This document shows, in pieces, positions 20,914-29,649 of a stretch of DNA of 64,000 nt. Position 1 is the stretch's first letter. Each line of letters starts with the position of its first letter. Source of the DNA: PoT sp049331405. GTDB lineage: Bacteria > Planctomycetota > Planctomycetia > Isosphaerales > Isosphaeraceae. The notes under the pieces are model-generated. The model saw only the letters and a program-made list of their open reading frames with translations. It was not told the origin of the DNA and ran no database searches. Position numbers and translations under genes: made by a program. Location of the stretch: the NCBI RefSeq assembly GCF_049331405.1, contig NZ_CP186274.1, positions 4,898,001-4,962,000 of the forward strand, in the 5' to 3' direction.

Positions 20914-21873
20914 TCAGAGGTTCCCGACGAAATCCCGCACGATCCCGGCGATTTCATCGGCGGCCGTGTCGAGGGCGAAGTGGCCGGCATCCAGGACGTG
21001 GACCTGGGCCTCGGGGACGTCGCGTCGATAGGATTCAGGCTCGGAGTTGTCGAACGACTTATCATACTTGCCCCAGACGACGAGCAGCCTCGGTTTCGTC
21101 TTCTGCAGCCAGGCCTGCCACTTCGGATAGGAGGCCACATTGTTGCGATAGTCATAGAAGAGGTCGGCCTGAATGTCGGCCTGGCCGGGCTGGTTGAGGA
21201 AGGCGAACTCGTCGGTCCAGAGGTCGGGATCATAGCGCTCGATGTCCGGGTCGCCGCCGACGTGCCGCAGTTTCGTGGCCTCGAGCGAGAGCAGGTTCTT
21301 CCGCAAGGTGGCTTCATGCTTCGCACGGTCGGCCCAGAAGGCTCGTCGAGCCGCCCACAGCGGACCCAGGCCCGTCTCGTGGGCCACGGCGTTCTGGATG
21401 ATGAGGTTCTGCAGCCGCTCGGGATGGGCGATCGCCACGCGGAACCCGACCGGCCCGCCGTAGTCCTGCAGGTAGAGCGTGTATCGCGTCAGGCCGAGGA
21501 CCTCGGTGAATCGGGTCATGGACTCCGCGAGGTGGTCGAACGTGTAGGCGAACGCCTTTGGGTCGGGCCAGTCGCTGTGACCGAAACCCGGATAGTCGGG
21601 CGCGACGAGGTGATAGCGGTCGGAGAGCCGCGTCAACAACGTCTCATACATCCTCGATGACGAGGGGAGCCCGTGCAGCAGGAGGATCGTCGGCGCGTCC
21701 TTCGGGCCCGCCTCGCGATAGAAAATGTTGATTCCATCAACCTTGACCCGGCGATAGGAAACCCCCTGCCGCACCTCCGGCTCCTTCGCCGCGGCATGCT
21801 CTTGCCGAACTACGGACAGAACGGCAAACCCCAGCAACGTCCAGAGGAACGAGGCTCCGGCCCGAGACTGCAT
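20914..21873 (-). CDS. Exported alpha/beta hydrolase, haloalkane dehalogenase/epoxide hydrolase-like
   Basis: An alpha/beta-hydrolase fold protein with oxyanion motif HGLPSSS, a nucleophile elbow LQDYGGPVG in which aspartate is the expected nucleophile, and a C-terminal GHFALD histidine. An aspartate nucleophile points to dehalogenase or epoxide hydrolase chemistry rather than esterase. Starting at the ATG at 21873 gives a good signal peptide (MQSRAGASFLWTLLGFAVLS, then an AAA site) and places GGAGG about eleven bases upstream. ATGs at 21900 and 21924 are possible but lack a binding site. Envelope location is inferred. The substrate is unknown. Confidence 0.85.
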   Translation of the reverse strand: MQSRAGASFLWTLLGFAVLSVVRQEHAAAKEPEVRQGVSYRRVKVDGINIFYREAGPKDAPTILLLHGLPSSSRMYETLLTRLSDRYHLVAPDYPGFGHSDWPDPKAFAYTFDHLAESMTRFTEVLGLTRYTLYLQDYGGPVGFRVAIAHPERLQNLIIQNAVAHETGLGPLWAARRAFWADRAKHEATLRKNLLSLEATKLRHVGGDPDIERYDPDLWTDEFAFLNQPGQADIQADLFYDYRNNVASYPKWQAWLQKTKPRLLVVWGKYDKSFDNSEPESYRRDVPEAQVHVLDAGHFALDTAADEIAGIVRDFVGNL

Positions 21874-22016
21874 CACGGCAACGTCCTCCCTTACAGGCAT
21901 GTTCACCCGCCTGATTGAATTCATCGTGCGGATCGTCGGGCAAACGTGGCGACGATCGGGAGCATTGATCCCACGAAGTAACGAATCACGTCCTTACTCA
22001 TGAAATCGAAATCTCA

Positions 22017-22622
22017 TCAATCCTCGGACTGTTCGCGGAGCCTCGCGCGGAAGGCGGCCACCTTCGCCCGGTTCCCGCAGCCGGCGGACGTGCAGTATTT
22101 CCGGCAGTGGTGCCGGGTGCGGTCGTAGAACCAGAGAACGCAAGAGCCACTCTCACAGCGGCGGATCAGCTCGAAATCGCCGTTTGCGAGGAGGTCCGCG
22201 ACCGCTTCGGCGAGTGGCCCGAGGTATCCCTCGGGGGTCGAACCGTGATAGATCCGCCTGAACTCCGGAGATGAATCACCCGGGACGAGTGCGCCGTGGC
22301 TCGTCGACAAGACGAGGAATGCGTTGATCTCGGCCAGGGAGGGACGCTTGCCTTCCTTCCTGGCCTCGATCGACTTCAACGTCGCCGCGCGCAGGCGCCG
22401 GGCGGCATCCAGGAGTGCCCCGCGACGCCAGGGCGCAGGTTTGACGGCGACGGGGACGCCGGCGAGCCCCAGCCAGACCTTGACGTCCTCGTCCGCCTGT
22501 AAGGTGTCGGTCACGGCGCCGGCGACCATCCTGACGGTGTTGACGAAGTCGATCGCCAGGTGATCGCCGATGAAATCCAGGTCGTGCGCCCGCTTTGCGG
22601 AGCGATAGGGTCGTCGGCTCAT
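22017..22622 (-). CDS. CGNR zinc-finger transcriptional regulator-like protein
   Basis: About 201 residues. The N-terminal part has the family opening (GDHLAIDFVNT) and the C-terminus has the CGNR zinc finger: CESGSCVLWFYDRTRHHCRK, then YCTSAGCGNRAKVAAFRAR. Such proteins are thought to bind DNA. The chosen ATG (22622) matches family length; in-frame ATGs upstream at 22655 and beyond are possible, and none has a strong ribosome site. It diverges from the nitronate monooxygenase gene across about 130 bases, so it may regulate that gene. This is inference from arrangement. Confidence 0.82.
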   Translation of the reverse strand: MSRRPYRSAKRAHDLDFIGDHLAIDFVNTVRMVAGAVTDTLQADEDVKVWLGLAGVPVAVKPAPWRRGALLDAARRLRAATLKSIEARKEGKRPSLAEINAFLVLSTSHGALVPGDSSPEFRRIYHGSTPEGYLGPLAEAVADLLANGDFELIRRCESGSCVLWFYDRTRHHCRKYCTSAGCGNRAKVAAFRARLREQSED

Positions 22623-22752
22623 CGTTCGCCCGCGACTGAGGCGGAACCCATCCATAACTTGCCAAGCGTCATCATGCCGCATATCATTGTAACCAGTGTC
22701 AGGCGCCTTTTCTAGTGACAGGATGACCACATCGCGGGAGGGAGTTCCGGCC

Positions 22753-23907
22753 ATGACAGGACAGGATCCGACGCCGTCGACGGCCCCGGCCTGGAACCGG
22801 ACGCGGCTCTCGGCCGAGCTCGGGATCGAGTATCCGATCATCCAGGGGCCGCTCGGGGGCCTCTCCTCGCAGAGGCTCGCCGCGGCCGTCTCGAACTTCG
22901 GCGGCCTGGGGTCATTCGGTGCGCACGGCCTGGTCCCCTCGGCGATCAAGGATGTGATCGCGGAGATCCGCTCGCTGACGGACAAACCCTTCGCGATGAA
23001 CCTGTGGGTCTCGATGGAGGACGAGGGAGCCTCATCCACCGGGGCGGAAGCGTTCGCACGGAGTCTTTCGGCGATCGCCGGCCATATCGAGGGCCTCGGC
23101 GCCCCCCTGCCCTCGTACAAGCCTTACGCTCCCATACGTTTCGAGGATCAAGTCCGGGTCCTGCTGGATGAGAAGGTACCGGTCTTCAGCTTCATCCTCG
23201 GCATTCCGCCCAGGGAGATCCTGGACGAATGCCGGAAGCAGGGGATCATCCTCATCGGCACTGCCACGACTCCCGATGAGGCCGCCGCGCTCGAGCAAGC
23301 CGGTGTCGACGTGGTCGTGGCCTCGGGCTTCGAGGCGGGGGGCCATCGCGGCTCGTTCTTGCGAACCTCCGAGGAGTCGTTGACCGGGACCATCGCGCTG
23401 ATCCCGCAGGTCGTCGACCGCGTCAAGATCCCTGTGGCGGCGGCGGGAGGGATCTCCGACGCCCGGGGCATCATCGCAGCGCTCGCCCTGGGCGCAGAAG
23501 GGGTGCAGATCGGGACTGCCTTCCTGGCCTGCGAGGAATCAGGGGCGAGCCTCCTCCATCGAGAGGCCCTCCTGAGCGGCCAGGCCGGTCAGACGGCCCT
23601 GACCCGGGGATTCACCGGCAGGCTCGGGCGAGGGATCAAGAACCAACTGCTTGACGAACTCAATCGCCCGGGGGTCGAGATCCTGCCGTATCCGCTGCAA
23701 CGCCACCTCGTGCGGAACCTCTCGGCCCCTGCGGAGAAGGCCAACGTCCCGCAACTCGTCCCGCTCTGGGCCGGCCAGAGCGCCAATCTTGCTCACCACA
23801 CGAGCGCCACGACACTCCTGCAAAGCCTCGTCGACGAGGTCTCTCCCATCGCGGGTTCCGTCGCCCTATGGAGCATGCAGGTAGGAGGCTCAAGCTCCGA
23901 GCCTTGA
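22753..23907 (+). CDS. Nitronate monooxygenase (NPD-like, FMN)
   Basis: A 384-residue TIM-barrel flavoprotein of the 2-nitropropane dioxygenase family that oxidises alkyl nitronates. Seen: the N-terminal YPIIQGPLGG, the loop VVASGFEAGGHRG with the family histidine, the FMN phosphate region AAGGISDARG and GAEGVQIGTAFLACEES. GGAG eight bases before the ATG at 22753 decides this start over one 57 bases upstream. It diverges from the CGNR gene. The 3' side is followed 50 bases later by the target site of the insertion sequence, which did not break this gene. Confidence 0.92.
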   Translation: MTGQDPTPSTAPAWNRTRLSAELGIEYPIIQGPLGGLSSQRLAAAVSNFGGLGSFGAHGLVPSAIKDVIAEIRSLTDKPFAMNLWVSMEDEGASSTGAEAFARSLSAIAGHIEGLGAPLPSYKPYAPIRFEDQVRVLLDEKVPVFSFILGIPPREILDECRKQGIILIGTATTPDEAAALEQAGVDVVVASGFEAGGHRGSFLRTSEESLTGTIALIPQVVDRVKIPVAAAGGISDARGIIAALALGAEGVQIGTAFLACEESGASLLHREALLSGQAGQTALTRGFTGRLGRGIKNQLLDELNRPGVEILPYPLQRHLVRNLSAPAEKANVPQLVPLWAGQSANLAHHTSATTLLQSLVDEVSPIAGSVALWSMQVGGSSSEP

Positions 23908-23957
23908 ACCACTTGAGCCGTTCACAACGACGCCCAAAGCTTTTCCATCATACGTCG

Positions 23958-23967
23958 TCTCGCGATC
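23958..23967. repeat. Left copy of the 10-bp target-site duplication
   Basis: TCTCGCGATC immediately precedes the left end of the insertion sequence and is repeated exactly at 25230-25239. Confidence 0.88.
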
Positions 23968-25229
23968 CACGGCTAATCACAGTTAGAAGATGCCCAGCGT
24001 GGCGAAGAGATCGCTGATGCGGCTGGCATTCCTTCGCATCGCCCCGGCGATGTTGGTGCTCCCCGTCGATCGTATCAAGCCGAGGGCCAGGTTCCGTAAC
24101 GCCGCAAAGACCTCGGGGCCGAAGCCTTTGCGAATCCGGCTGGCATCTTCTCCCAGGCTCACGTCTCGCACATGGTGCGAGCGGTTCTCGATGGTCCAAT
24201 GGCCGCGCGACCAGCGCAGGAGTTCCTCGGCACCGGCCATCGAACGCGGCACGCTGGTGATGAAGTGGCGGGTCTCCGTGGTGCGCTTGCCGTCGCGCAG
24301 CACGACCGAGTCGATTCGGCCGACCTGGCCCACTCCGGGCCAGTCCAGATAGCCGTTCAGGGCCGTCGTGGCCGTCGACGTGCGACGCTCGGTGCGGCCA
24401 TGTCCTTTCTCCAAGGTGGTCGCTGTGTCGATGGCCTCAAGCCAGAGCGCCGCTGCCGGGGGAAAGAGCCTCTACGGCTCCCGGGGCGAAGGCCGCTCGG
24501 ATGTCGGCCGGGAGTGCGGGCTGATTGTCCTTGACCACCCAGAGGTAATGGCCGCCGCTGTCGACGATCTGACGGCTCAGGTCGCGTTGACAGAAGATGG
24601 CATCGCCGGTGATGAGACGGCCCTCGAGGACCAACCCCGAGAGGAGCTGGAGGGCGGCCTTATGCTCATTCGTCTTGTCCTTGGCGCCGTCGGGCACCTT
24701 GGCCTGGGCCACGGTCAGCCCGGATCGGTGGGCGACCAGCGAGAGCAGATGAACGGCTTTGTTCAGGCCATCGAAGCTGCCGCGAACCGACTTACCGTCC
24801 AGGGCGAAGGGGGCAAGGAGGCCTTCGTCCTCCGCGGGGATTTGGCCGAGCAGGGCCTCGGCCCAGCGGGTCAAGGCCGCCTCCAGTGCGGCCGGCGAGA
24901 GGGCCATGAGGACCTTGCGAATGCCGCCGGACTTGGGAGGACGCCTAGTGAATCCGAGGCGATGCATGAACGCGATGTCCTGGTCGTGGGCCCATTGGCC
25001 GATGGCGGCATAACTGCGGGAGCCACACATGATGGCGCAGCAGGCCAAGGCGAGGACGGCCGATAGGGGATGCTGGCGGCCGTGTCGACTGCGAGGGTCG
25101 AGGACCTCATCGAGGAAATGGAGCAAGCCGAGATTTGAGGGTGCGTCCATGCCAAGGATCTCGAAAGGGGTCGTTCTAAGCCGAAGACGCTTCTCTAACC
25201 TCCCCACAATGAATCCGTCAATAGCCCTG
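23968..25229 (-). mobile_element. ISAs1-type insertion sequence, 1,262 bp
   Basis: The ends are imperfect inverted repeats: CACGGCTAATCACAGTTA at the left and, read inward, CAGGGCTATTGACGGATT at the right (12 of 18 identical). They are flanked by an exact 10-bp direct repeat. Size, terminal CA(G)GG and 8-10 bp duplication fit the ISAs1 family. It carries one transposase gene on the minus strand that is frameshifted. The intact duplication suggests a fairly recent insertion; the element is probably no longer autonomous. Confidence 0.88.
23983..25150 (-). pseudogene. ISAs1-family DDE transposase, frameshifted
   Basis: The N-terminal part runs from the ATG at 25150 to a stop at 24437 and has the first acidic residues (FALDGKSVRGS and ITGDAIFCQRDL). 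The C-terminal part continues in another frame to the stop at 23983 and has the catalytic glutamate region HWTIENRSHHVRDVSLGED. Joining them needs one frame change near 24465-24490: reading the other frame there restores RLFPPAAALWLEAIDT, typical of the family. A short inverted repeat GAGCC-GTAGA-GGCTC sits at the break. This is most likely a single-base mutation; programmed frameshifting or a sequencing error cannot be excluded. Confidence 0.88.
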
Positions 25230-25239
25230 TCTCGCGATC
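25230..25239. repeat. Right copy of the 10-bp target-site duplication
   Basis: TCTCGCGATC immediately follows the right end of the insertion sequence, identical to 23958-23967. Confidence 0.88.
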
Positions 25240-25347
25240 GGCATCGACGGATCTCGGCTTTGAGGGTATGAGAACGTGGGAGAGGCCATACCCTGATGGC
25301 CAAGATACGGTCAGCCGGGTGTTCCTCAAGGAGGAGGGAAGCGTCCG

Positions 25348-25989
25348 ATGTATTGCTCCGAGTGTGGGACGCAAGGGTTGGGGAAGTTCTGCACCAACTG
25401 CGGGACCAGGCTCGCCGCCGCGACGGCGACGGCCTTGGTCGACCCGCCGACGCCGGCCCCAATCGTCGACTGGCCTCGCGAGGTTCGCTATGACCTCCTG
25501 ATCGCCCACCCCGAGGTCCGCGAGCGGCTCTCGAACGCGGGGAACAAGGCCACCGCGGGCATCTCGGCCGAGCAGGCGATGAAGTTCTACGACAAGTTTT
25601 TGGCGAAGGCCGTGGGGGGCGTCGAGCTCAGCGACATCGCCACCATCGCCGTTCCCATCCTGACTCGCATGGGCCTGCAGGCGACGAAGCAACGATCCGA
25701 GAGCTTCGAGGCCCCACCGGGCCGCACCATCGTCGCGGCACTCTGCTCGCTGGCGGCCCGGGGCCAGAAGGTCAAGGAAGTCTACCAGGCCAGCGACGGC
25801 TGCGCGATCGAGGCCGTCCTCCCGTCCGACCTCTGGTCCTGGGAAGGCACCCTGTTCGTGACCGTCGCCTCCGACGGCCATCGATCGCGGCTCGACGCCC
25901 GGACCAAGATCGGCGGCCAGGTGTACGACTGGGGTAAGAGCAACCGCTGCCTCGATCGCCTCGTGCAGGACGTGCGATCGTTCCGTTGA
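25348..25989 (+). CDS. Zinc-ribbon protein of unknown function
   Basis: 213 residues. The N-terminus is a zinc ribbon with four cysteines (MYCSECGTQGLGKFCTNCGT), joined by an Ala/Thr/Pro linker to a domain (about 50-213) I do not recognise; no membrane segment. AAGGAGGAGGG lies upstream of the ATG. The insertion sequence ends only 118 bases upstream, so it may have displaced or replaced the promoter. Confidence 0.82.
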   Translation: MYCSECGTQGLGKFCTNCGTRLAAATATALVDPPTPAPIVDWPREVRYDLLIAHPEVRERLSNAGNKATAGISAEQAMKFYDKFLAKAVGGVELSDIATIAVPILTRMGLQATKQRSESFEAPPGRTIVAALCSLAARGQKVKEVYQASDGCAIEAVLPSDLWSWEGTLFVTVASDGHRSRLDARTKIGGQVYDWGKSNRCLDRLVQDVRSFR

Positions 25990-26016
25990 TAGGAACATGG
26001 ACGAATCAATTCCATC

Positions 26017-26050
26017 CGGCGACGCCTCGAACATCTTCGAGGCGTCGCCG
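26017..26050. terminator. Bidirectional hairpin between convergent genes
   Basis: A perfect 14-bp stem (CGGCGACGCCTCGA and its complement) with a 6-base loop lies between the stops at 25989 and 26066. There is no T-tract on either side, so it may act as a transcript-end hairpin rather than a classic intrinsic terminator. Confidence 0.65.
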
Positions 26051-26065
26051 ATGGCGTCTGGCCGA

Positions 26066-29000
26066 TCAATGCGCGGCGCGGGCCCCAGGGCCTCGGAGGA
26101 CGCGGCCAGGCAGTGCCTTGGTGGGATTGCCGTCGTCCATGACGACCTGGCCGTTGACCAGCACGAACCGGATCCCCTCGGATCTGAGGGTCGACTCGGC
26201 CAGAGTGGCCCTGTCACCGATGCGGTCGGGGTCGAAGACGACGAGGTCGGCGGCCATGCCCGGCGAGATCCGGCCACGGTCGCGGATGCCAAGCTCGTTG
26301 GCGGCCACCGAGGTCATCCGGGCGATCGCCTGCTCCAGGGTCAGAACGCCCAGCTCGCGGACGTAATGCGAGAGGATCCTCGGGAACGAGCCGTAGGCCC
26401 GGGGATGCGTCGAGGTGATCGACGGCGGGACGGGGCCGGCGTCGGTGCAGAACGACATGAATTCCTGCTCGATCCCCGCGATCTTGTTCGCCTCCGACAT
26501 GGTCTCGGGCAAGGCGAACGCCCCGTCCTTGACGGCGTCGAAGAAGACGTCCCACGGATCCTTGCCGAGGTTGCGTGCGACCGCGCCGAGCGGCCTGCCA
26601 TCCTGCGCCTTGTAGGGATCCGACTTCAGCTCGGCGATGACGACCTTGTCCCAGTTCCGGCCCATGTGGCGATACCAGTTCTCCCAGTCGGCCTGGGTCT
26701 CCATCTCCTGTCGGATCGCGGCGCGGGCCTTCGGATCACCAAGTTCGCGGAGGAGCCCGGCGTTCCCCCCGGCGGAGTGCCTGGGGTGGATGAAGGCAGC
26801 GAGGCCCAGGCCGTTGTTGACGTAGGGGTAGATGTCGGCCCCGACCTGCTTGCCGGCGGCCCGTGCGGCCTTGATCCGGGCGATCGCCTGTTCCATCTTG
26901 GGCCAGTTCGCCCGCCCGGCCGCCTTGAGGTGGAAGATATGCACGGGCGTGCCCGCTTTATCCCCGATCATGAGGGCTTCCTCGATCGCTTCCAGCAGGC
27001 GATCCCCCTCGTTGCGCATGTGGGTGAAGTAGCCGCCGCCGTGCTCGCCCGCCACCTTGGTTAACTCGATGATCTCCTCGGCCGAGGCGAAGACGGCCGG
27101 GGGATAGATCAGGGACGTGGACACACCGATCGCCCCCGCCTCCATCCCCTCGCGGACGAGGTCCTTCATCTTCGCGAGCTCGGCAGGAGTGGCCTGGCGG
27201 TCGACGTCGCCGATCACCACCTTACGGACCTGAGTATGCCCCACGGTCTGCACCATATTCATGGGCATCCCGGCCTGGTCGAGCTTCGCGAAAAACTCGG
27301 CCATCGACGACCATCCCGCCTTCTTGGCGGCCTCGGCCGCGAGCGGGGCATCGGATTCTCCCTCGCCCGCGTTGATCGTCGTGATCCCCTGCGAAAGCAG
27401 GTTGTCACCGCCGCGAGGGTTCGTGAGGAACGGCGCCGCCGTCTGGCCCATCATGTCGATGAACCCCGGGGCGATGACGAACCCATCGGCGTCGATCACC
27501 CGCCCGGCCTTCGCATCCCCGAGCTTGCCGATGGCCGCGATCTTCCCCTCGCGGATGCCGAGGTCGGCGCGATACCAGGGGGTTCCACAGCCGTCGACGA
27601 TCCGGGCATTCTTGAGCAGCAGGTCGAAGCTCGGCGCAGCCTTACCCGCGACCTGATCCTTCGCCTCCTTCTTGAGCTCGACCCAGTGCGAGAGCGCGAA
27701 GTAGTCGGGGCCCACCACGCTGCCGACGCCCGTCAGGCGATCGCCGTTGCGGTCGAGCTCGAAATCGATCGTCGAAGGGCCGTGGTAGTCGGCTCGGGTC
27801 GGGATCGAGCCGGCGATATTCACCTCCAGGCGGCCCTCGCGCAGGACGACGCCCTCGAGCTCGACCGCGGCCCTGGTGCCGAGGGCCACGCGGGCGGTCC
27901 TGGGAGGCAAGAGCTCCATTTTCAGGCTGATATCTCCCCGGGGATGGGCGAGCTTGCCGACCCAGCTCCCCGCCCAATCCGACGGGATGTCGGCCTCCTT
28001 GGGCGAGGGGGGTCGCTTGTCGTCATCGTCCTTCTTCGCCCCGTCGGGGAAGATCGCCCGGGTGAGTCGCCTGGCAATCGACGTATTCAGGCCGTCGGTC
28101 TCTGAGTTGATGAGGACGACGACCGCGGCCTTGTCATCGGGATAGAGTTTGAGAGCCGTCGACACGCCGGGCATGCCGCCGGTGTGCGAGAGACAGCGAT
28201 GGCCCCGGTCGGTGGTGACCAGCCACGACACTCCCGTGGCCGCGTCGCTGCTCCGAGATCCGGTCGGCTCCTGCATGGCGCGGGTGGATCGCTCGCTGAG
28301 CACGCGGGCGCCGTCGATCTCGCCGGAATTCATGTGCATGCGAGCGAACCTGGCGAGGTCGTTCGCGCTGCTCCAGACGGCCGAGGCCCCGGGGTGGTCG
28401 AAGTCGTAGTCGCCGACCGCCACGAACCGGCCCGAGGCGTCCATGCTGTAGGGGATTGCGGCCTCGGCCTCACGCCCCGGCCGGACGCGGTCGGACGTCC
28501 GGCTCATGCCGGCCGGGTCATAGACCTCGCGCTCCATGAACGTCCCCCAGGGGGTGCCCGAGACGACCTCGGTGATGTGGCCGAGGAGGCCATAGGCGAG
28601 GTTCGAGTACTTCCAGGCCTTCCCGGGCTCGGTGGCGGCGAACCCGTAGCGGCGGATCGTCTCGTCGACCGGCGCCGGCTTGTGGCCGTCGTAGAAGAAG
28701 TTGTAGTGGAGCGGCAAACCCGAGGTGTGATTCGCGAGCCGACGCACCGTCATCGCGTCAGCCGCCCCGATCCTCGCGGCGAGCTTGCTCCCCGGGAGAT
28801 ACCGGTTCGCAGGGGCATCGAGGTCGATCTTCCCCCGATCCACCAGGACCATCAGGCCGGTCGCCGTCATCGGCTTGGAGATCGAGGCCAGGCGGTAGAT
28901 CGTGTCGGGGGTCGCGTCCGTCCCGGCCTCGATATTGGCCTTGCCGAAGCCCTCCGCCCAGACGGTCTTGCCTCCCTTAACGGCCGCCACCGCAACCGAG

Positions 29001-29146
29001 GCGACCTCTCCTTGCTCGACCTTCTCCTTGATGAAGGCGCGGACTTCCTTGAATTCCGGAGGCGCCTCGGCCACTGCCTCACCCCCCGACGCGACCAAGC
29101 AGAAGAGCCCCAACAGATACACACCGAAAGGCCTCGAACTAGACAC
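26066..29146 (-). CDS. Exported class C beta-lactamase-like / N-acyl-D-amino-acid deacylase-like fusion
   Basis: 1,026 residues from a GTG at 29146, preferred because GGAG lies six bases upstream and it gives a clean signal peptide (SSSRPFGVYLLGLFCLVAS); a TTG at 29188 is the alternative. Residues about 30-400 are a serine hydrolase of the beta-lactamase/D-peptidase fold with S88-I-S-K91, a YSN motif and an HTG motif. A short beta domain follows, then an amidohydrolase domain (about 505-1026) of the D-aminoacylase type, with GYFTHMRNEGDR, HIFHLKAAG and FCTDAG supplying possible metal ligands. The usual first HxH after GFID is absent (GFIDMMGQT). A D-amino-acid or peptide scavenging role in the envelope is inferred: one half may cleave D-peptides and the other deacylate products. 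Confidence 0.87.
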   Translation of the reverse strand: MSSSRPFGVYLLGLFCLVASGGEAVAEAPPEFKEVRAFIKEKVEQGEVASVAVAAVKGGKTVWAEGFGKANIEAGTDATPDTIYRLASISKPMTATGLMVLVDRGKIDLDAPANRYLPGSKLAARIGAADAMTVRRLANHTSGLPLHYNFFYDGHKPAPVDETIRRYGFAATEPGKAWKYSNLAYGLLGHITEVVSGTPWGTFMEREVYDPAGMSRTSDRVRPGREAEAAIPYSMDASGRFVAVGDYDFDHPGASAVWSSANDLARFARMHMNSGEIDGARVLSERSTRAMQEPTGSRSSDAATGVSWLVTTDRGHRCLSHTGGMPGVSTALKLYPDDKAAVVVLINSETDGLNTSIARRLTRAIFPDGAKKDDDDKRPPSPKEADIPSDWAGSWVGKLAHPRGDISLKMELLPPRTARVALGTRAAVELEGVVLREGRLEVNIAGSIPTRADYHGPSTIDFELDRNGDRLTGVGSVVGPDYFALSHWVELKKEAKDQVAGKAAPSFDLLLKNARIVDGCGTPWYRADLGIREGKIAAIGKLGDAKAGRVIDADGFVIAPGFIDMMGQTAAPFLTNPRGGDNLLSQGITTINAGEGESDAPLAAEAAKKAGWSSMAEFFAKLDQAGMPMNMVQTVGHTQVRKVVIGDVDRQATPAELAKMKDLVREGMEAGAIGVSTSLIYPPAVFASAEEIIELTKVAGEHGGGYFTHMRNEGDRLLEAIEEALMIGDKAGTPVHIFHLKAAGRANWPKMEQAIARIKAARAAGKQVGADIYPYVNNGLGLAAFIHPRHSAGGNAGLLRELGDPKARAAIRQEMETQADWENWYRHMGRNWDKVVIAELKSDPYKAQDGRPLGAVARNLGKDPWDVFFDAVKDGAFALPETMSEANKIAGIEQEFMSFCTDAGPVPPSITSTHPRAYGSFPRILSHYVRELGVLTLEQAIARMTSVAANELGIRDRGRISPGMAADLVVFDPDRIGDRATLAESTLRSEGIRFVLVNGQVVMDDGNPTKALPGRVLRGPGARAAH

Positions 29147-29649
29147 GATGCGCTCCGTGGAAGCCAAGGAAGAATTTGCGGCATGCAACTTGCTGCCTAG
29201 CAGTGCAACCTAGCCGATTATTTCTGACCGCTCAAGGGCCGGCTGCCGCATCCTCGCGCTCGAAAGGCCCTGCGAATCACGACATCCGCGGCGAATTTCG
29301 AGGAAGACGCCCATGACATGGCCAAGTCCGAATCCATTCGTGGCTAGAGCCTACTCAAGGCACGGGTGAAAATCTCCAAGTGGATCGATTTTTCCGGCCC
29401 GAAACCGTCCGAGGACTAACGACCCTGAAGTCCGATCTGGTAAGATCGGGCCCACCGGGAAATCCAACGATAGTGATAACGCAGACAAGCTTCGGCATTA
29501 ATTCAAATTTACATCCGTCAACTCAAGAACAAGTTACCAAATCAGCCCCTCGACATTAAAAAGCCATTTCATTTGCAAATTTCCCACAACAAATGCCAAG
29601 GAGCCCCCTGGAACCTCACCCCGCTCGCCCCATTGGGTCGAGGAGACGG
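29147..29649. other. Divergent intergenic region, partly AT-rich
   Basis: About 500 bases with a clearly lower GC section (about 29470-29590). A small perfect hairpin, CCGATCT-GGTA-AGATCGG, lies at 29432-29449. I see no gene. Promoters for both flanking genes are expected here. Confidence 0.45.

Noticed and set aside
29147..29188. TTG start for the beta-lactamase/D-aminoacylase protein
   Set aside because: Weak ribosome site, and the added residues lengthen the n-region of the signal peptide; the GTG at 29146 fits better.
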